Assembly: GCF_009733795.1 (NCBI RefSeq)
Contig: NZ_WNXX01000026.1
Span: 1-38,230, forward strand
Reading direction: 5' to 3'
DNA length: 38,230 bases
Source of the DNA: Actinotalea caeni
GTDB lineage: Bacteria; Actinomycetota; Actinomycetes; Actinomycetales; Beutenbergiaceae
The notes below the pieces were generated by a model. It searched no databases. It was not told the DNA's origin and worked only from the letters and a program-made list of their open reading frames with translations. Shown piece by piece: positions 8,397 through 16,250 of this stretch; positions within the stretch are counted from its first letter, which is position 1; each line of letters starts with the position of its first letter. The position numbers and the translations under genes were made by a program.

Positions 8397-9695
8397 GTGC
8401 TGAGTACCGCTGCGTGGCCCGCCCCGGTGGCCTCCGGGCCCCTCGACGCGACCGTCGTCGTGCCCGGTTCGAAGTCCCTGACCAACCGGGCGCTGCCGCT
8501 GGCGGCGCTCGCCGAGGAGCCGACCGTCGTCCGCGGTGCGCTGCGCTCGCGCGACGCCGACCTCATGGTCGCGGCGCTGCGGGCGCTGGGCACCGGCGTC
8601 GAGGTCTCGCCCGACGGCACCACCGTCACCGTGACCCCGAGGCCGCTGCGCGGTCCGGCCGAGATCGACTGCGGGCTCGCGGGCACCGTCATGCGGTTCC
8701 TGCCCGCACTCGCCGCGCTCGCCGACGGCCCCGTCCGCCTCGACGGCGACCCCGCGGCCCGGGTGCGTCCGATGGGCCCGGTGCTCGCCGGGCTGGCCCG
8801 GCTGGGCGTGCGGGTCAGCGGCGACGACGGCGCCGAGCCGCACCACCTCCCGGTGACGGTGCACGGGACCGGGCGGGTGGTCGGCGGCGAGGTCGAGATC
8901 GACGCCTCGGCGTCCTCCCAGTTCGTCTCCGGGCTGCTGCTCGCCGCGCCTCGGTTCGAGCAGGGGCTCACGCTGCACCACGTCGGCGAGGTGCTCCCCA
9001 GCCAGCCCCACATCGACATGACGGTCGCGGTGCTGCGCGAGCGCGGCGTGGTCGTCGACGACGTCGCGACCGGGACGTGGCGCGTCGAGCCCGGCCCGGT
9101 CGCGGGCGGCGAGGTCGTCGTCGAGCCCGACCTCTCCAACGCCGGCCCGTTCCTGGCGGCGGCGCTCGCCGCGGGCGGCACCGTGCGGGTGCCGCACTGG
9201 CCGACCGTGACCACGCAGCCGGGCGCGATGCTGCCCGACCTCCTCGAACGGATGGGCGCCACGGCCGTGCTGCACGACGGCGTGCTGGCCGTCACCGGCA
9301 GCGGGCAGGTCGAGCCGATCACCGCCGACCTGGGCGCCGCGGGCGAGCTCGCGCCGACGATCGCGGCGCTCGCGGCGCTGGCGCCCGGCACCTCGACGCT
9401 CACCGGCATCGCCCACCTGCGCGGGCACGAGACCGACCGCCTGGCCGCCCTCGTCACCGAGATCCGCCGGCTCGGCGGCGACGCCGAGGAGCTCCCGGAC
9501 GGGCTGCGGATCCGCGGCGGCGGCCTGCACGGTGCCGTCGTCGAGACCTACCACGACCACCGGATGGCGACGTTCGCCGCCGTCGTCGGGCTCGCGGTGC
9601 CCGGCGTCGAGGTCGTCGACGTCGCCACGACGTCCAAGACGCTCCCCGACTTCGTGCGGATGTGGTCCGGCATGCTCGGGGCCGCGGACCGATGA
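8397..9695 (+). CDS. aroA: 3-phosphoshikimate 1-carboxyvinyltransferase (EPSP synthase)
   Basis: A 432-residue EPSP synthase, which joins shikimate-3-phosphate and phosphoenolpyruvate in the sixth step of the shikimate pathway. The family signatures are PGSKSLTNRAL (residues 23-33), GLAGTVMRFLPALAA (the LAGTxxRF loop, about residue 98), the SSQFVSGLLLAAP segment (about residue 179), and RGHETDRL and YHDHRMA near the C-terminus. The GTG at 8397 was chosen because it gives the normal family N-terminus and sits six bases after a -10 element; an open frame back to 8331 has no such support. The length is normal. It is followed after 76 bases by rsgA, a conserved actinobacterial neighbour. Confidence 0.97.
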   Translation: MLSTAAWPAPVASGPLDATVVVPGSKSLTNRALPLAALAEEPTVVRGALRSRDADLMVAALRALGTGVEVSPDGTTVTVTPRPLRGPAEIDCGLAGTVMRFLPALAALADGPVRLDGDPAARVRPMGPVLAGLARLGVRVSGDDGAEPHHLPVTVHGTGRVVGGEVEIDASASSQFVSGLLLAAPRFEQGLTLHHVGEVLPSQPHIDMTVAVLRERGVVVDDVATGTWRVEPGPVAGGEVVVEPDLSNAGPFLAAALAAGGTVRVPHWPTVTTQPGAMLPDLLERMGATAVLHDGVLAVTGSGQVEPITADLGAAGELAPTIAALAALAPGTSTLTGIAHLRGHETDRLAALVTEIRRLGGDAEELPDGLRIRGGGLHGAVVETYHDHRMATFAAVVGLAVPGVEVVDVATTSKTLPDFVRMWSGMLGAADR

Positions 9696-9771
9696 CGGAC
9701 GGCCGCGTGCCCGTCGTGGGCGCCGCCGCGCCCGGCTCGGGGCTTGCCGGCGCCGCGAGGAGGCCGCGATA

Positions 9772-10785
9772 GTGCCGCGGTACCTGCGCGACGCCGAGGA
9801 CGAGGTACGCGTCCGGCCGAACCGGCGCGGCAGCAGGCCGCGCACGAAGCAGCGCCCCGAGCACGAGGACGCGCGGCCGGGCACGGTCCTCACGGTGGAC
9901 CGCGGCCGCTACGACGTGCTGGTCGACGAGGGCCCGCGGGTCCGCGCGATGAAGGCCCGCGAGCTCGGCCGCGCCGCGCTCGTCGTCGGCGACCGGGTCG
10001 ACCTCGTCGGCGACCTGTCGGGCGCACCCGACACGCTCGCGCGCGTGGTCCGTCGCCACGAGCGGACCACGACGCTGCGACGCACCGCCGACGACTCCGA
10101 GGACGCCGTCGAGCGCGTGCTGGTCGCCAACGCCGACCTGCTCGTGATCGTGACGGCGCTCGCCGACCCCGAACCGCGGCCGCGCATGGTGGACCGGTGC
10201 CTGGTCGCGGCCTACGACGCCGGCATGGACGCGCTGCTGTGCCTCACGAAGGCCGACCTCGCCGACCCCGCGGACTTCCTCGCGCAGTACGCGGCGCTCT
10301 CGGTGCCCGCGGTCCCGACCGCCGTCCGGCCCGACCGCATCGACGGCATCGACGAGCTGCGCCAGGCGCTGCGAGGCCGCACCTCGGTGCTCGTCGGCCA
10401 CTCCGGCGTCGGCAAGTCGACGCTGGTCAACGCGCTGGTCCCGGACGCCGCCCGCGAGACCGGGCACGTCAACGAGGTGACCGGGCGCGGTCGGCACACC
10501 TCCTCCTCCGCGGTGGCGCTCGCGCTGCCGGAGGGCGGCTGGGTCATCGACACCCCGGGCGTGCGCAGCTTCGGTCTCGCCCACGTCGGCGCCGACGACC
10601 TCGTGCGCGCCTTCCCCGACCTGGACGAGGTGGCGCAGGACTGCCCGCGCGGCTGCACCCACGCCGCCGACGCCCCGGACTGCGCGCTCGACGAGTGGGT
10701 CGCCTCGGGTGCCGCGGGCGCAGCCGGCGAGGCACGCCTGGCCAGCTTCCGCCGCCTTCTCGCGAGCCGTGAGGGCACCTCGTAG
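9772..10785 (+). CDS. rsgA: Ribosome small-subunit GTPase RsgA
   Basis: A 337-residue circularly permuted GTPase that helps late 30S maturation. The order of G motifs shows the permutation: G4 TKAD (159-162), then the P-loop GHSGVGKST (209-217), then G3 DTPG (260-263). An N-terminal OB-fold region spans roughly residues 35-95. The C-terminal zinc-binding motif is C291-x3-C295-x-H297-x6-C304. The GTG at 9772 is preceded by GAGGAGG with good spacing, so the frame upstream of it, which overlaps aroA, is non-coding. A basic N-terminal stretch precedes the OB-fold, as usual in actinobacterial members. All key residues are present. Confidence 0.96.
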   Translation: MPRYLRDAEDEVRVRPNRRGSRPRTKQRPEHEDARPGTVLTVDRGRYDVLVDEGPRVRAMKARELGRAALVVGDRVDLVGDLSGAPDTLARVVRRHERTTTLRRTADDSEDAVERVLVANADLLVIVTALADPEPRPRMVDRCLVAAYDAGMDALLCLTKADLADPADFLAQYAALSVPAVPTAVRPDRIDGIDELRQALRGRTSVLVGHSGVGKSTLVNALVPDAARETGHVNEVTGRGRHTSSSAVALALPEGGWVIDTPGVRSFGLAHVGADDLVRAFPDLDEVAQDCPRGCTHAADAPDCALDEWVASGAAGAAGEARLASFRRLLASREGTS

Positions 10786-10788
10786 GCT
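10783..10788 (+). promoter_or_regulatory. -10 element TAGGCT of the deaminase gene (leaderless)
   Basis: TAGGCT overlaps the end of rsgA and ends six bases before the ATG at 10795, predicting a leaderless transcript independent of rsgA. Confidence 0.5.
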
Positions 10789-10794
10789 CGGCTC

Positions 10795-11304
10795 ATGAGC
10801 GCGACCGAGGTGGACGACGTCGACCGCCGCTGGTTGCGGCGCTGCGTGGAGCTGGCCGAGGAAGCGCTCGCCGACGGCGACTCGCCGTTCGGGTCGGTGC
10901 TGGTCGACGGCAGCGGAGCGGTGCGCGCCGAGGACCGCAACCGGGAGGTCAGCACGGCCGACCCGACCGCGCACCCGGAGATCGCGCTCGCGCGCTGGGC
11001 GGCCGCACACCTCGACCCCGAGGAGCGCGCCGCCGCGACGGTCTACACCTCGGGCGAGCACTGCGCGATGTGCGCCGCCGCGCACGGCTGGGTGGGCATC
11101 GGGCGACTGGTGTTCGCGATGTCGACGCCGCAGCTGCTCGCGCTGCGCGACGAGCTGGGGCTGGACCGCTCCCCCGTGGCGCCGCTGCGCGCGGCCGACG
11201 TCGCCCCCGCCGTGGTCGTGGCCGGCCCCGAGCCGAGCCTGCTCGACGACGTCGCTGCGCTGCACCGGCGCGCAGCCGGGCACTGGCGCGCTGACGAGCG
11301 CTGA
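10795..11304 (+). CDS. Nucleoside/nucleobase deaminase (cytidine-deaminase fold)
   Basis: A 169-residue zinc-dependent deaminase of the CMP/dCMP-guanine deaminase superfamily. The zinc and proton-shuttle motif is TAHPEI (about residues 59-64). The second zinc motif is EHCAMC (about residues 85-90), where the usual Pro-Cys-x-x-Cys has His for Pro but both cysteines remain. The DSPFGSVLVD segment near residues 28-37 matches guanine-deaminase/TadA-like members. Size and the single-domain layout suggest a free base or nucleoside deaminase rather than the tRNA enzyme TadA, but the substrate is not determinable. It is convergent with the M23 peptidase gene and separated from it by a hairpin. Confidence 0.88.
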   Translation: MSATEVDDVDRRWLRRCVELAEEALADGDSPFGSVLVDGSGAVRAEDRNREVSTADPTAHPEIALARWAAAHLDPEERAAATVYTSGEHCAMCAAAHGWVGIGRLVFAMSTPQLLALRDELGLDRSPVAPLRAADVAPAVVVAGPEPSLLDDVAALHRRAAGHWRADER

Positions 11305-11312
11305 GGGCGCGG

Positions 11313-11340
11313 CCGGCGAGCGCGAGCGGCGCTCAGCCGG
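11313..11340. terminator. Bidirectional hairpin between convergent deaminase and M23 peptidase genes
   Basis: CCGGC-GAGCGC (11313-11323) pairs with GCGCTC-GCCGG (11329-11340) through an 11-base-pair stem with one bulged A and a five-base loop. It sits between two convergent stops and probably serves both. Confidence 0.65.
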
Positions 11341-12531
11341 TCACGGCTCGACGGGCTCGGTGGGTGGCTCCGTCTCCTCCGCCGACGGCTCGGGCTCGGG
11401 TTCCGGCTCGCGCTCCGGTTCGGGCTCCGGCACTGTCTCGCACGTGGGTGCGGGCGCGCCCTCGGGCTCGGGGTCGGTGACCTCCGGCGTCGGGTCGGGC
11501 TCGGGTCCGGGCTCGGGGTCGACCGGCGGTGCCGGCGCGGGGCAGACGTCCTCGCCGGGTTCCGGGTCGGCCGGGGGCTCCTCGGGCGTCTCCTCCCCCG
11601 GTGCGGGCTCGGGATCGGCCGGCTCCTCCGGCGCGGGGTCCTTCGCCGGCGGGCGCGTCGGTGTCGTCGGCGGCTCGACCGGCGTCACGGGATCGGCGGG
11701 CTCGGTCGGCTCGGCGGGCTGCTGCGGGACGGGGTCGGGCTCGGGGCTGCCGATCGGCTCCTCGACCGTCTCGCCCTCGCCCACCGGCGCGGTGCTCCAG
11801 TCCCACGGGAACGGGTCGCCGAAGACGGTCTCGTCCTCGGTCGCGCGGCCGCCGGGGACCTTCACGCCGCGCTCCTGCAGGTAGTTGACCGGGTTGACGG
11901 CGTGGCCCTCGACCCATGCCGAGAAGTGCAGGTGCGGTCCTGTGGACCGGCCCGAGCTGCCGACCAGCCCGACGACGTCGCCGGCCTCGACCTCGTCGCC
12001 CACCTCGACGAGGACGCCGTCGGCCTCCATGTGGTTGTAGGCGGTGCTGGTGCCGTCGGTGTGCTCGACGACGACGACCCACCCGGAGAGCCCGAGCACC
12101 CGGTTGCCGTGGGCGGCGTAGACGACGGTGCCCGCGCCCGCCGCCTGGATGGGCGTGCCGGCCGGCGCCGCGAGGTCGATCCCGTTGTGGAAGGCGCTCG
12201 TCGTCACGCCCGGGATGATGCCGCGGTGGCCGTACTGGGACAGCAGCCGGCCGCTCGGCAGCGGGTGCACCCAGGTCTCGCTGACCACCTGCTCCGGCGC
12301 CGACGCGCTCGCCTGCCCGAAGGTGAAGGAGAAGACGGCGTCCGCGGGGACGGTGACGGTGGCGCCGACCTCGGCGAGGGCGTCGTCCAGCGGCTCGATC
12401 GCGACCGCGACCGGGGCGGTGTCGAGGCTCGGCGCCGGCGCGAGACCGCTCGCCGCGCTCGGCAGGGCGACGAGCAGACCGCACGCCAGGAGCCCGGTCG
12501 ACAACCGCCGGACGGCCCGGGCGTCACGCAT
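11341..12531 (-). CDS. Secreted M23 (LytM-type) peptidase with long Pro/Glu-rich tail
   Basis: A 396-residue exported peptidoglycan endopeptidase candidate. A signal peptide occupies about residues 1-29 (basic n-region, hydrophobic core, SAASG). The M23 domain, about 92-215, retains H115 and D119 in HNGID, H167 in YNHM and H200/H202 in HLH, so zinc binding and catalysis look intact. After it, residues about 240-396 are a low-complexity tail of PEP, EPDP and EEP repeats with two cysteines. Such tails span cell walls in surface proteins. No LPXTG sorting motif or C-terminal membrane anchor follows, so the tail may give charge-based wall retention. The ATG has GAGG just upstream, and a TACACT -10 lies about 40 bases before it. 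Confidence 0.9.
   Translation of the reverse strand: MRDARAVRRLSTGLLACGLLVALPSAASGLAPAPSLDTAPVAVAIEPLDDALAEVGATVTVPADAVFSFTFGQASASAPEQVVSETWVHPLPSGRLLSQYGHRGIIPGVTTSAFHNGIDLAAPAGTPIQAAGAGTVVYAAHGNRVLGLSGWVVVVEHTDGTSTAYNHMEADGVLVEVGDEVEAGDVVGLVGSSGRSTGPHLHFSAWVEGHAVNPVNYLQERGVKVPGGRATEDETVFGDPFPWDWSTAPVGEGETVEEPIGSPEPDPVPQQPAEPTEPADPVTPVEPPTTPTRPPAKDPAPEEPADPEPAPGEETPEEPPADPEPGEDVCPAPAPPVDPEPGPEPDPTPEVTDPEPEGAPAPTCETVPEPEPEREPEPEPEPSAEETEPPTEPVEP
11400..11810 (-). repeat. Low-complexity Pro-Glu-Asp repeat-coding tract
   Basis: The 3' part of the M23 gene is built from imperfect, short in-frame repeats encoding PEPDP, EPEPE and PADPEP units. The opposite strand correspondingly shows long Gly-Ser runs. 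Its length probably varies between strains. Confidence 0.7.
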
Positions 12532-12570
12532 GTGTCCTCACCCCTCGACACAGCTCGTTCGCTCCGGCCG

Positions 12571-12576
12571 AGTGTA
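12571..12576 (-). promoter_or_regulatory. Candidate -10 element TACACT of the M23 peptidase gene
   Basis: TACACT on the minus strand fits TANNNT and would give a leader of about 30-40 bases before the ATG at 12531, which has its own ribosome-binding site. No clear -35 is seen. Confidence 0.4.
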
Positions 12577-12638
12577 GTCGGGCGGCCCTCGCCGCGACAG
12601 GTGGTCGGGCGGGCTCCTCGGGTCGACCTTCGGTCGAT

Positions 12639-13517
12639 CTAGGTGCGGAACCGCTCGGCGAAGGCGCGCGGTGTCATGCCGGTCACCCGGCGCCAGTCGC
12701 GCGTGAAGTGCGCCTGGTCGGTGTAGCCGAGCTCGGCCGCGGTCGTGGCGAGGTCGGCCGGGGTGCGCAGCCGCTCGGCCGCCTCCTGCAGCCGGCGGCG
12801 CTGGAGCAGCCACTTCGGGGACAGCCCCAGCCACCGCGAGGTGAGCCGCTGCAGCGTGCGCTCGGTGAGGCCGAACGCCGAGGCGAGGTCGGCGACCCGC
12901 AGCAGGTCGGGCTTGCCCTCGGCGTAGGCGACCAGGTCGTTGACGAGCTCGGCCTCGCGGCCGATCGGCAGCAGGTGCGCCAGCCGCTCCTCCAGGACCG
13001 CCGCGGCGGCCCGCTGCCGGGCGGGGTCGGTCGGGTCGGGTGCCAGCGCCGCACGGACCCGCCCGGCGAGCGCCTCGCCGTCGGGCAGCACGTCGGCGAG
13101 CGGCACGTGCCGGTCGACGTGCTCGCGCATCGAGCGGCCGCTGAGCAGGTGGCCGGTCGCGGGCTGCAGCATCGCTCCGCACGCCCACCCGGTGCCGGTG
13201 AGCACGGTCTCGCTCAGTCCCTGCGCGACCCCGTAGAACCGGGCGTAGTCGTCGCTGATCACCAGCAGCGCGACCGGGTACTGCAGCACCTGCTGGCGGC
13301 GCTGCTCGCCGTCCGGCACCCGCCACACCGGCAGCCAGAACCGGCGGACCACCGGGTCCAGGTCCGGTCGCGGCGGGAACCGGGCGATCGTGAACGAGCC
13401 GTCCCGCGGGTCCAGCAGGTGGGCGCGCTCGACGTCGCCGGCACGCTCTCGCGGCGCGTCCGGACCCGTCGTCCGCGGGTCGGCACCGCTGGCTCGGCGG
13501 CCCTCCCGATCCGTCAC
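12639..13517 (-). CDS. AraC-family transcriptional regulator
   Basis: A 292-residue regulator. The C-terminal half carries the double helix-turn-helix of the AraC family: the first helix pair around LLRVADLASAFGLTERTLQRL and the second around TTAAELGYTDQAHFTRDW, followed by the typical TPRAFAERFRT ending. The N-terminal half (RFWLPVWRV, YPVALLVISDD) looks like the DUF6597-type ligand-binding domain of actinobacterial members. I prefer the GTG at 13517, which gives VTDREGRR and sits six bases after a CAGGCT element; a GTG at 13535 is also possible. It is divergent from the LLM oxidoreductase gene, whose promoter lies only about 70 bases away, so it may regulate that gene. The ligand is unknown. 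Confidence 0.85.
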   Translation of the reverse strand: MTDREGRRASGADPRTTGPDAPRERAGDVERAHLLDPRDGSFTIARFPPRPDLDPVVRRFWLPVWRVPDGEQRRQQVLQYPVALLVISDDYARFYGVAQGLSETVLTGTGWACGAMLQPATGHLLSGRSMREHVDRHVPLADVLPDGEALAGRVRAALAPDPTDPARQRAAAAVLEERLAHLLPIGREAELVNDLVAYAEGKPDLLRVADLASAFGLTERTLQRLTSRWLGLSPKWLLQRRRLQEAAERLRTPADLATTAAELGYTDQAHFTRDWRRVTGMTPRAFAERFRT

Positions 13518-13578
13518 GGGGCCAGCCTGCCGCACGCGTGCGACACGGGCGACGACGCACGGTGTCGGCCGCGCCTCC

Positions 13579-13584
13579 TAGGCT
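13579..13584 (+). promoter_or_regulatory. -10 element TAGGCT of the LLM oxidoreductase gene (leaderless)
   Basis: TAGGCT ends seven bases before the ATG at 13592, predicting a leaderless mRNA. It lies in the short divergent region shared with the AraC regulator gene. Confidence 0.5.
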
Positions 13585-13591
13585 GCTCGCC

Positions 13592-14398
13592 ATGACCAGC
13601 ACCGGCCTGATCTTCCCGCCCGACCAGCCGCCCGAGCGGCTCCGCTCCGTCGCGCATCGCACCGAGACCGCGGGCATCCCCGAGCTGTGGCTGTGGGAGG
13701 ACTGCTTCGCCGAGAGCGGCGTCGCACCCGCCGCGGCCGCGCTCGCCTGGACCGAGCGGCTGCAGGTGGGCATCGGCCTGCTGCCCGTGCCGCTGCGCAA
13801 CGTCGCGCTCACCGCGATGGAGCTCGCGACCCTCGCGCGGATGTTCCCGGACCGGCTGCTGCCCGGCATCGGGCACGGCGTGCTCGACTGGATGGGCCAG
13901 GTGGGCGCGCGCGCCGCCTCCCCGCTGACGCTGCTCGAGGAGTACGGCTCCGCGCTGCGACGCCTGCTCGACGGCGAGACGGTCACCACCGAGGGCCGCT
14001 ACGTGACGCTCGAGCAGGTCGGGCTGCGCTGGCCGCCGGCCCGGCTGCCGGTCTACGTCGGGGCGATCGGTCCGAAGACGCTCGCGGTCGCCGGCCGCGT
14101 GGGCGACGGCGTCATCCTCACCAGTGACACGCGCGACATCGGCGAGGCGCTCGCCACCGCGCGCTCGGCGCGCGCCGCGGCCGGGGTCGAGGGCCCGTTC
14201 GAGGCGGTCGTGTTCCTCTCGGCCCCGGTGGACGTCGGCATCGCCGAGCTCACCGACGCCGTCGGCGCGGCCGCCGCGGCGGGCGCGACCCGGGTCGCGG
14301 TGTGCGGCACGAGCCCGGAGGGTCCGCCGGACGGCTCCGAGCGGATCTACGACCTGCTGGAGGTCGTCGCCGAGGTGGCCGCGACGACGCCCGCCTGA
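13592..14398 (+). CDS. LLM-class flavin-dependent oxidoreductase
   Basis: A 268-residue luciferase-like monooxygenase family protein using F420 or FMN. Family features are the N-terminal TIM-barrel strand with ELWLWEDCF, the segment LQVGIGLLPVPLRN (about 65-78), DRLLPGIGHG (about 87-96), and the PVYVGAIGPKTLAVAGRVGDG motif (about 150-170), which resembles F420-dependent methylene-tetrahydromethanopterin-reductase-like enzymes. It is somewhat shorter than the usual 280-340 residues. The divergent AraC-family gene is the obvious candidate regulator. It ends 22 bases from the convergent end of the sugar operon. The substrate cannot be inferred. Confidence 0.88.
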   Translation: MTSTGLIFPPDQPPERLRSVAHRTETAGIPELWLWEDCFAESGVAPAAAALAWTERLQVGIGLLPVPLRNVALTAMELATLARMFPDRLLPGIGHGVLDWMGQVGARAASPLTLLEEYGSALRRLLDGETVTTEGRYVTLEQVGLRWPPARLPVYVGAIGPKTLAVAGRVGDGVILTSDTRDIGEALATARSARAAAGVEGPFEAVVFLSAPVDVGIAELTDAVGAAAAAGATRVAVCGTSPEGPPDGSERIYDLLEVVAEVAATTPA

Positions 14399-14420
14399 GC
14401 GGCCACCGTACGAGGCCCTG

Positions 14421-15230
14421 TCACGCGGTGGGCGACCCCTCGACGAGGGTGACGTGCCACCGGCCGAGGTTGGCCGTGAACAGCTGGTCGCCGCGCCAGG
14501 CGAGGTTCGTCGGGTGGCACAGCAGGTGCGCCGTCGGGTCGTCCAGCCAGGTGGTGGCCTCGCCGGTGGCGAGGTCGACCCGCAGCACGCGGCTCGGCTC
14601 GTAGCACCCGACGTACAGGGCGCCGTCGGGCCCGAGCGCGATGCCGTCGGGCAGCGTGCCGGGCGCCAGCCGGGCGACCTCGCGGACCGCGCCGGCCGCG
14701 CCGTCGGGACCGATCGTCACGGCCGAGACCCGGGAGGCGAACGTCTCGACGACGAACAGCTCCGAGCCGACCAGCGCGAGCCCGTTCGCGAAGTGGAACG
14801 GTCCCGGCGCCCACACGCCGCCCACGCCGTCCGGGCCGTACCGGTGGATCGTCCCCGTCGGTTCCTCCGCGCTGCCGGAGTCGGTGACCCACACGCTGCC
14901 GTCGGGTGCCACGCAGGGAAAGTTCGGCGTCTCGATGCCGGTGACGAACGGCTCCGGCTCGCGTGCGCCGGCCGGCAGCCGGAACACGGCGTGGTGGCGC
15001 AGGTCGCACGCGTATAGCTCGCCCTGCGGGCCGAACGCGATGCCGAGCACGAACCCGTCGGTCGTCGCCACCTGCTCCATCGCCGAGCCGTCGGGCTCGA
15101 TCCGGAAGATCTGGCCGCGCTCGCCGCCGCACCAGACGGCGCCGTCCGGCGCGACCGCCACGCACTCGGGGTGGTCGAGCTGCGGGCGGCTCGTCGTGCC
15201 GTCGAAGAAGACCCGACCGGTCGCCGTCAT
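14421..15230 (-). CDS. SMP-30/gluconolactonase-family sugar lactonase
   Basis: A 269-residue six-bladed beta-propeller lactonase, the last gene of the operon. The divalent-metal site is visible: E22 (HPECVAV), N103 (TPNFPCV), N149 (FANGLAL) and D195 (LPDGIAL), the canonical Glu-Asn-Asn-Asp set. Repeated blades read VAPDGAVWCGG, FGPQGELYACD, VAPDGSVWVTD and LGPDGALYVG. Enzymes of this family open aldonolactones to aldonic acids. Its ATG overlaps the stop of the mutarotase-like gene (ATGA). It would act after the SDR dehydrogenase and before the dehydratase encoded earlier in the operon. No signal peptide is present, so it is cytosolic. Confidence 0.92.
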   Translation of the reverse strand: MTATGRVFFDGTTSRPQLDHPECVAVAPDGAVWCGGERGQIFRIEPDGSAMEQVATTDGFVLGIAFGPQGELYACDLRHHAVFRLPAGAREPEPFVTGIETPNFPCVAPDGSVWVTDSGSAEEPTGTIHRYGPDGVGGVWAPGPFHFANGLALVGSELFVVETFASRVSAVTIGPDGAAGAVREVARLAPGTLPDGIALGPDGALYVGCYEPSRVLRVDLATGEATTWLDDPTAHLLCHPTNLAWRGDQLFTANLGRWHVTLVEGSPTA

Positions 15231-16234
15231 GCGTCCGCCCTCTCGGTGCTGAGCCCGACGACGACCGTGCGCTCCTCGCCGCCGGCGAGGCGCAGCGGGA
15301 CACCGCCCTTCTGCTTCGCGACCGCCAGGCCCTGGCCGGGGTAGGTGGTGCCGGGCTCGATCGCGGTCACGTAGGCCATCTGCCACCAGGGGTGCCCCGG
15401 CGTGTGGTGCAGCTCCTGCCACAGCCACGCGCTCGGGTACACCGAGGTGTCCCACTCCAGCCGCGCGGCGAGGTCGAGCTCGTCGTTGACCAGCCGCGCC
15501 CAGCCGGTGTCGAAGTCGGAGAGGTAGACCAGCCGCGCGGTCCGGAGGTCGGGGACGACCGAGAGGTCGACGTCGGACCCGTCCGCCCCGGGTGCGTGCG
15601 GCCAGGAGGCGCGCCGGCCGGGCACCAGGTCGCCGCCCGTGATCGTGTCGTCGGTCTCGGTGGTGCGGGCGCCGGTCTCGATCCGGGTGCCGGGCGCGAC
15701 CAGCGGCGCACCGAACGCGGGGTGCTGGGACCACATCACCTCGAGCTCGACCGGCGCGAGGTTCGTCAGCGTCTCGGTCACGGCGAGCGCCGAGCCCGTC
15801 AGCTCGACCCGGCGGTGCAGCCGCAACGGTGCCCGGATCAGCCGGACCGTCAGCTCGGCCCAGGCGCGGTCGCCCTCGACCCCGTGACCGACGACCGTCC
15901 ACGGCAGCAGCGCGGCCTCGCCGTGGAAGCCCCACACGGTGCCGCCGGGCGCCGGGGTGGCGGCGCCCGCGTTCGGGCACAGCACGTTCCACCCGCCCGG
16001 GAACCGCTCGCCCCACTCGGTCTCGGTGGCGGCGCTGAACGGGCCGGTGCTGCGCGGCGGCACGCCCCACGGCACCCGGAACAGCACGTCGACGCCGGTG
16101 CGGACGTCGACGAAGGAGACGATGTCGCTGCCCAGCTCGGGGATCAGCTGCACGCGCGCCTGCGCCGTCGCCAGCTCCAGGGCCGGCCAGCCGCCCTCGA
16201 TCGTGACCTCGCGGACCTCGGTGCCGTCGGACAT
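15227..16234 (-). CDS. Aldose-1-epimerase-like (galactose-mutarotase superfamily) protein
   Basis: A 335-residue beta-supersandwich protein. The three residues expected for mutarotase catalysis and sugar binding are recognisable: H104 (WGFHGEA), H171 (SQHPAFG) and E274 (LWQELHH). It would interconvert the anomers of the sugar released by the glycosidase, or may recognise a modified sugar. Translation starts at an ATG preceded by GGAGGAG. It is 16 bases downstream of the glycosidase gene and overlaps the lactonase gene by four bases. It is divergent in detail from GalM, so the exact substrate is unknown. Confidence 0.85.
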   Translation of the reverse strand: MSDGTEVREVTIEGGWPALELATAQARVQLIPELGSDIVSFVDVRTGVDVLFRVPWGVPPRSTGPFSAATETEWGERFPGGWNVLCPNAGAATPAPGGTVWGFHGEAALLPWTVVGHGVEGDRAWAELTVRLIRAPLRLHRRVELTGSALAVTETLTNLAPVELEVMWSQHPAFGAPLVAPGTRIETGARTTETDDTITGGDLVPGRRASWPHAPGADGSDVDLSVVPDLRTARLVYLSDFDTGWARLVNDELDLAARLEWDTSVYPSAWLWQELHHTPGHPWWQMAYVTAIEPGTTYPGQGLAVAKQKGGVPLRLAGGEERTVVVGLSTERADA

Positions 16235-16250
16235 CGTCGCTCCTCCCTCG

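Noticed and set aside
10795-11304. tRNA adenosine deaminase TadA
   Set aside because: The fold fits, but the protein lacks the typical PCxMC motif (His replaces Pro) and its residues around the active site look closer to guanine-deaminase-type enzymes.
11360-11884. Gly/Ser-rich repeat protein on the plus strand
   Set aside because: It is the complement of the Pro/Glu tail of the M23 gene. It has no ribosome-binding site and no function beyond composition.
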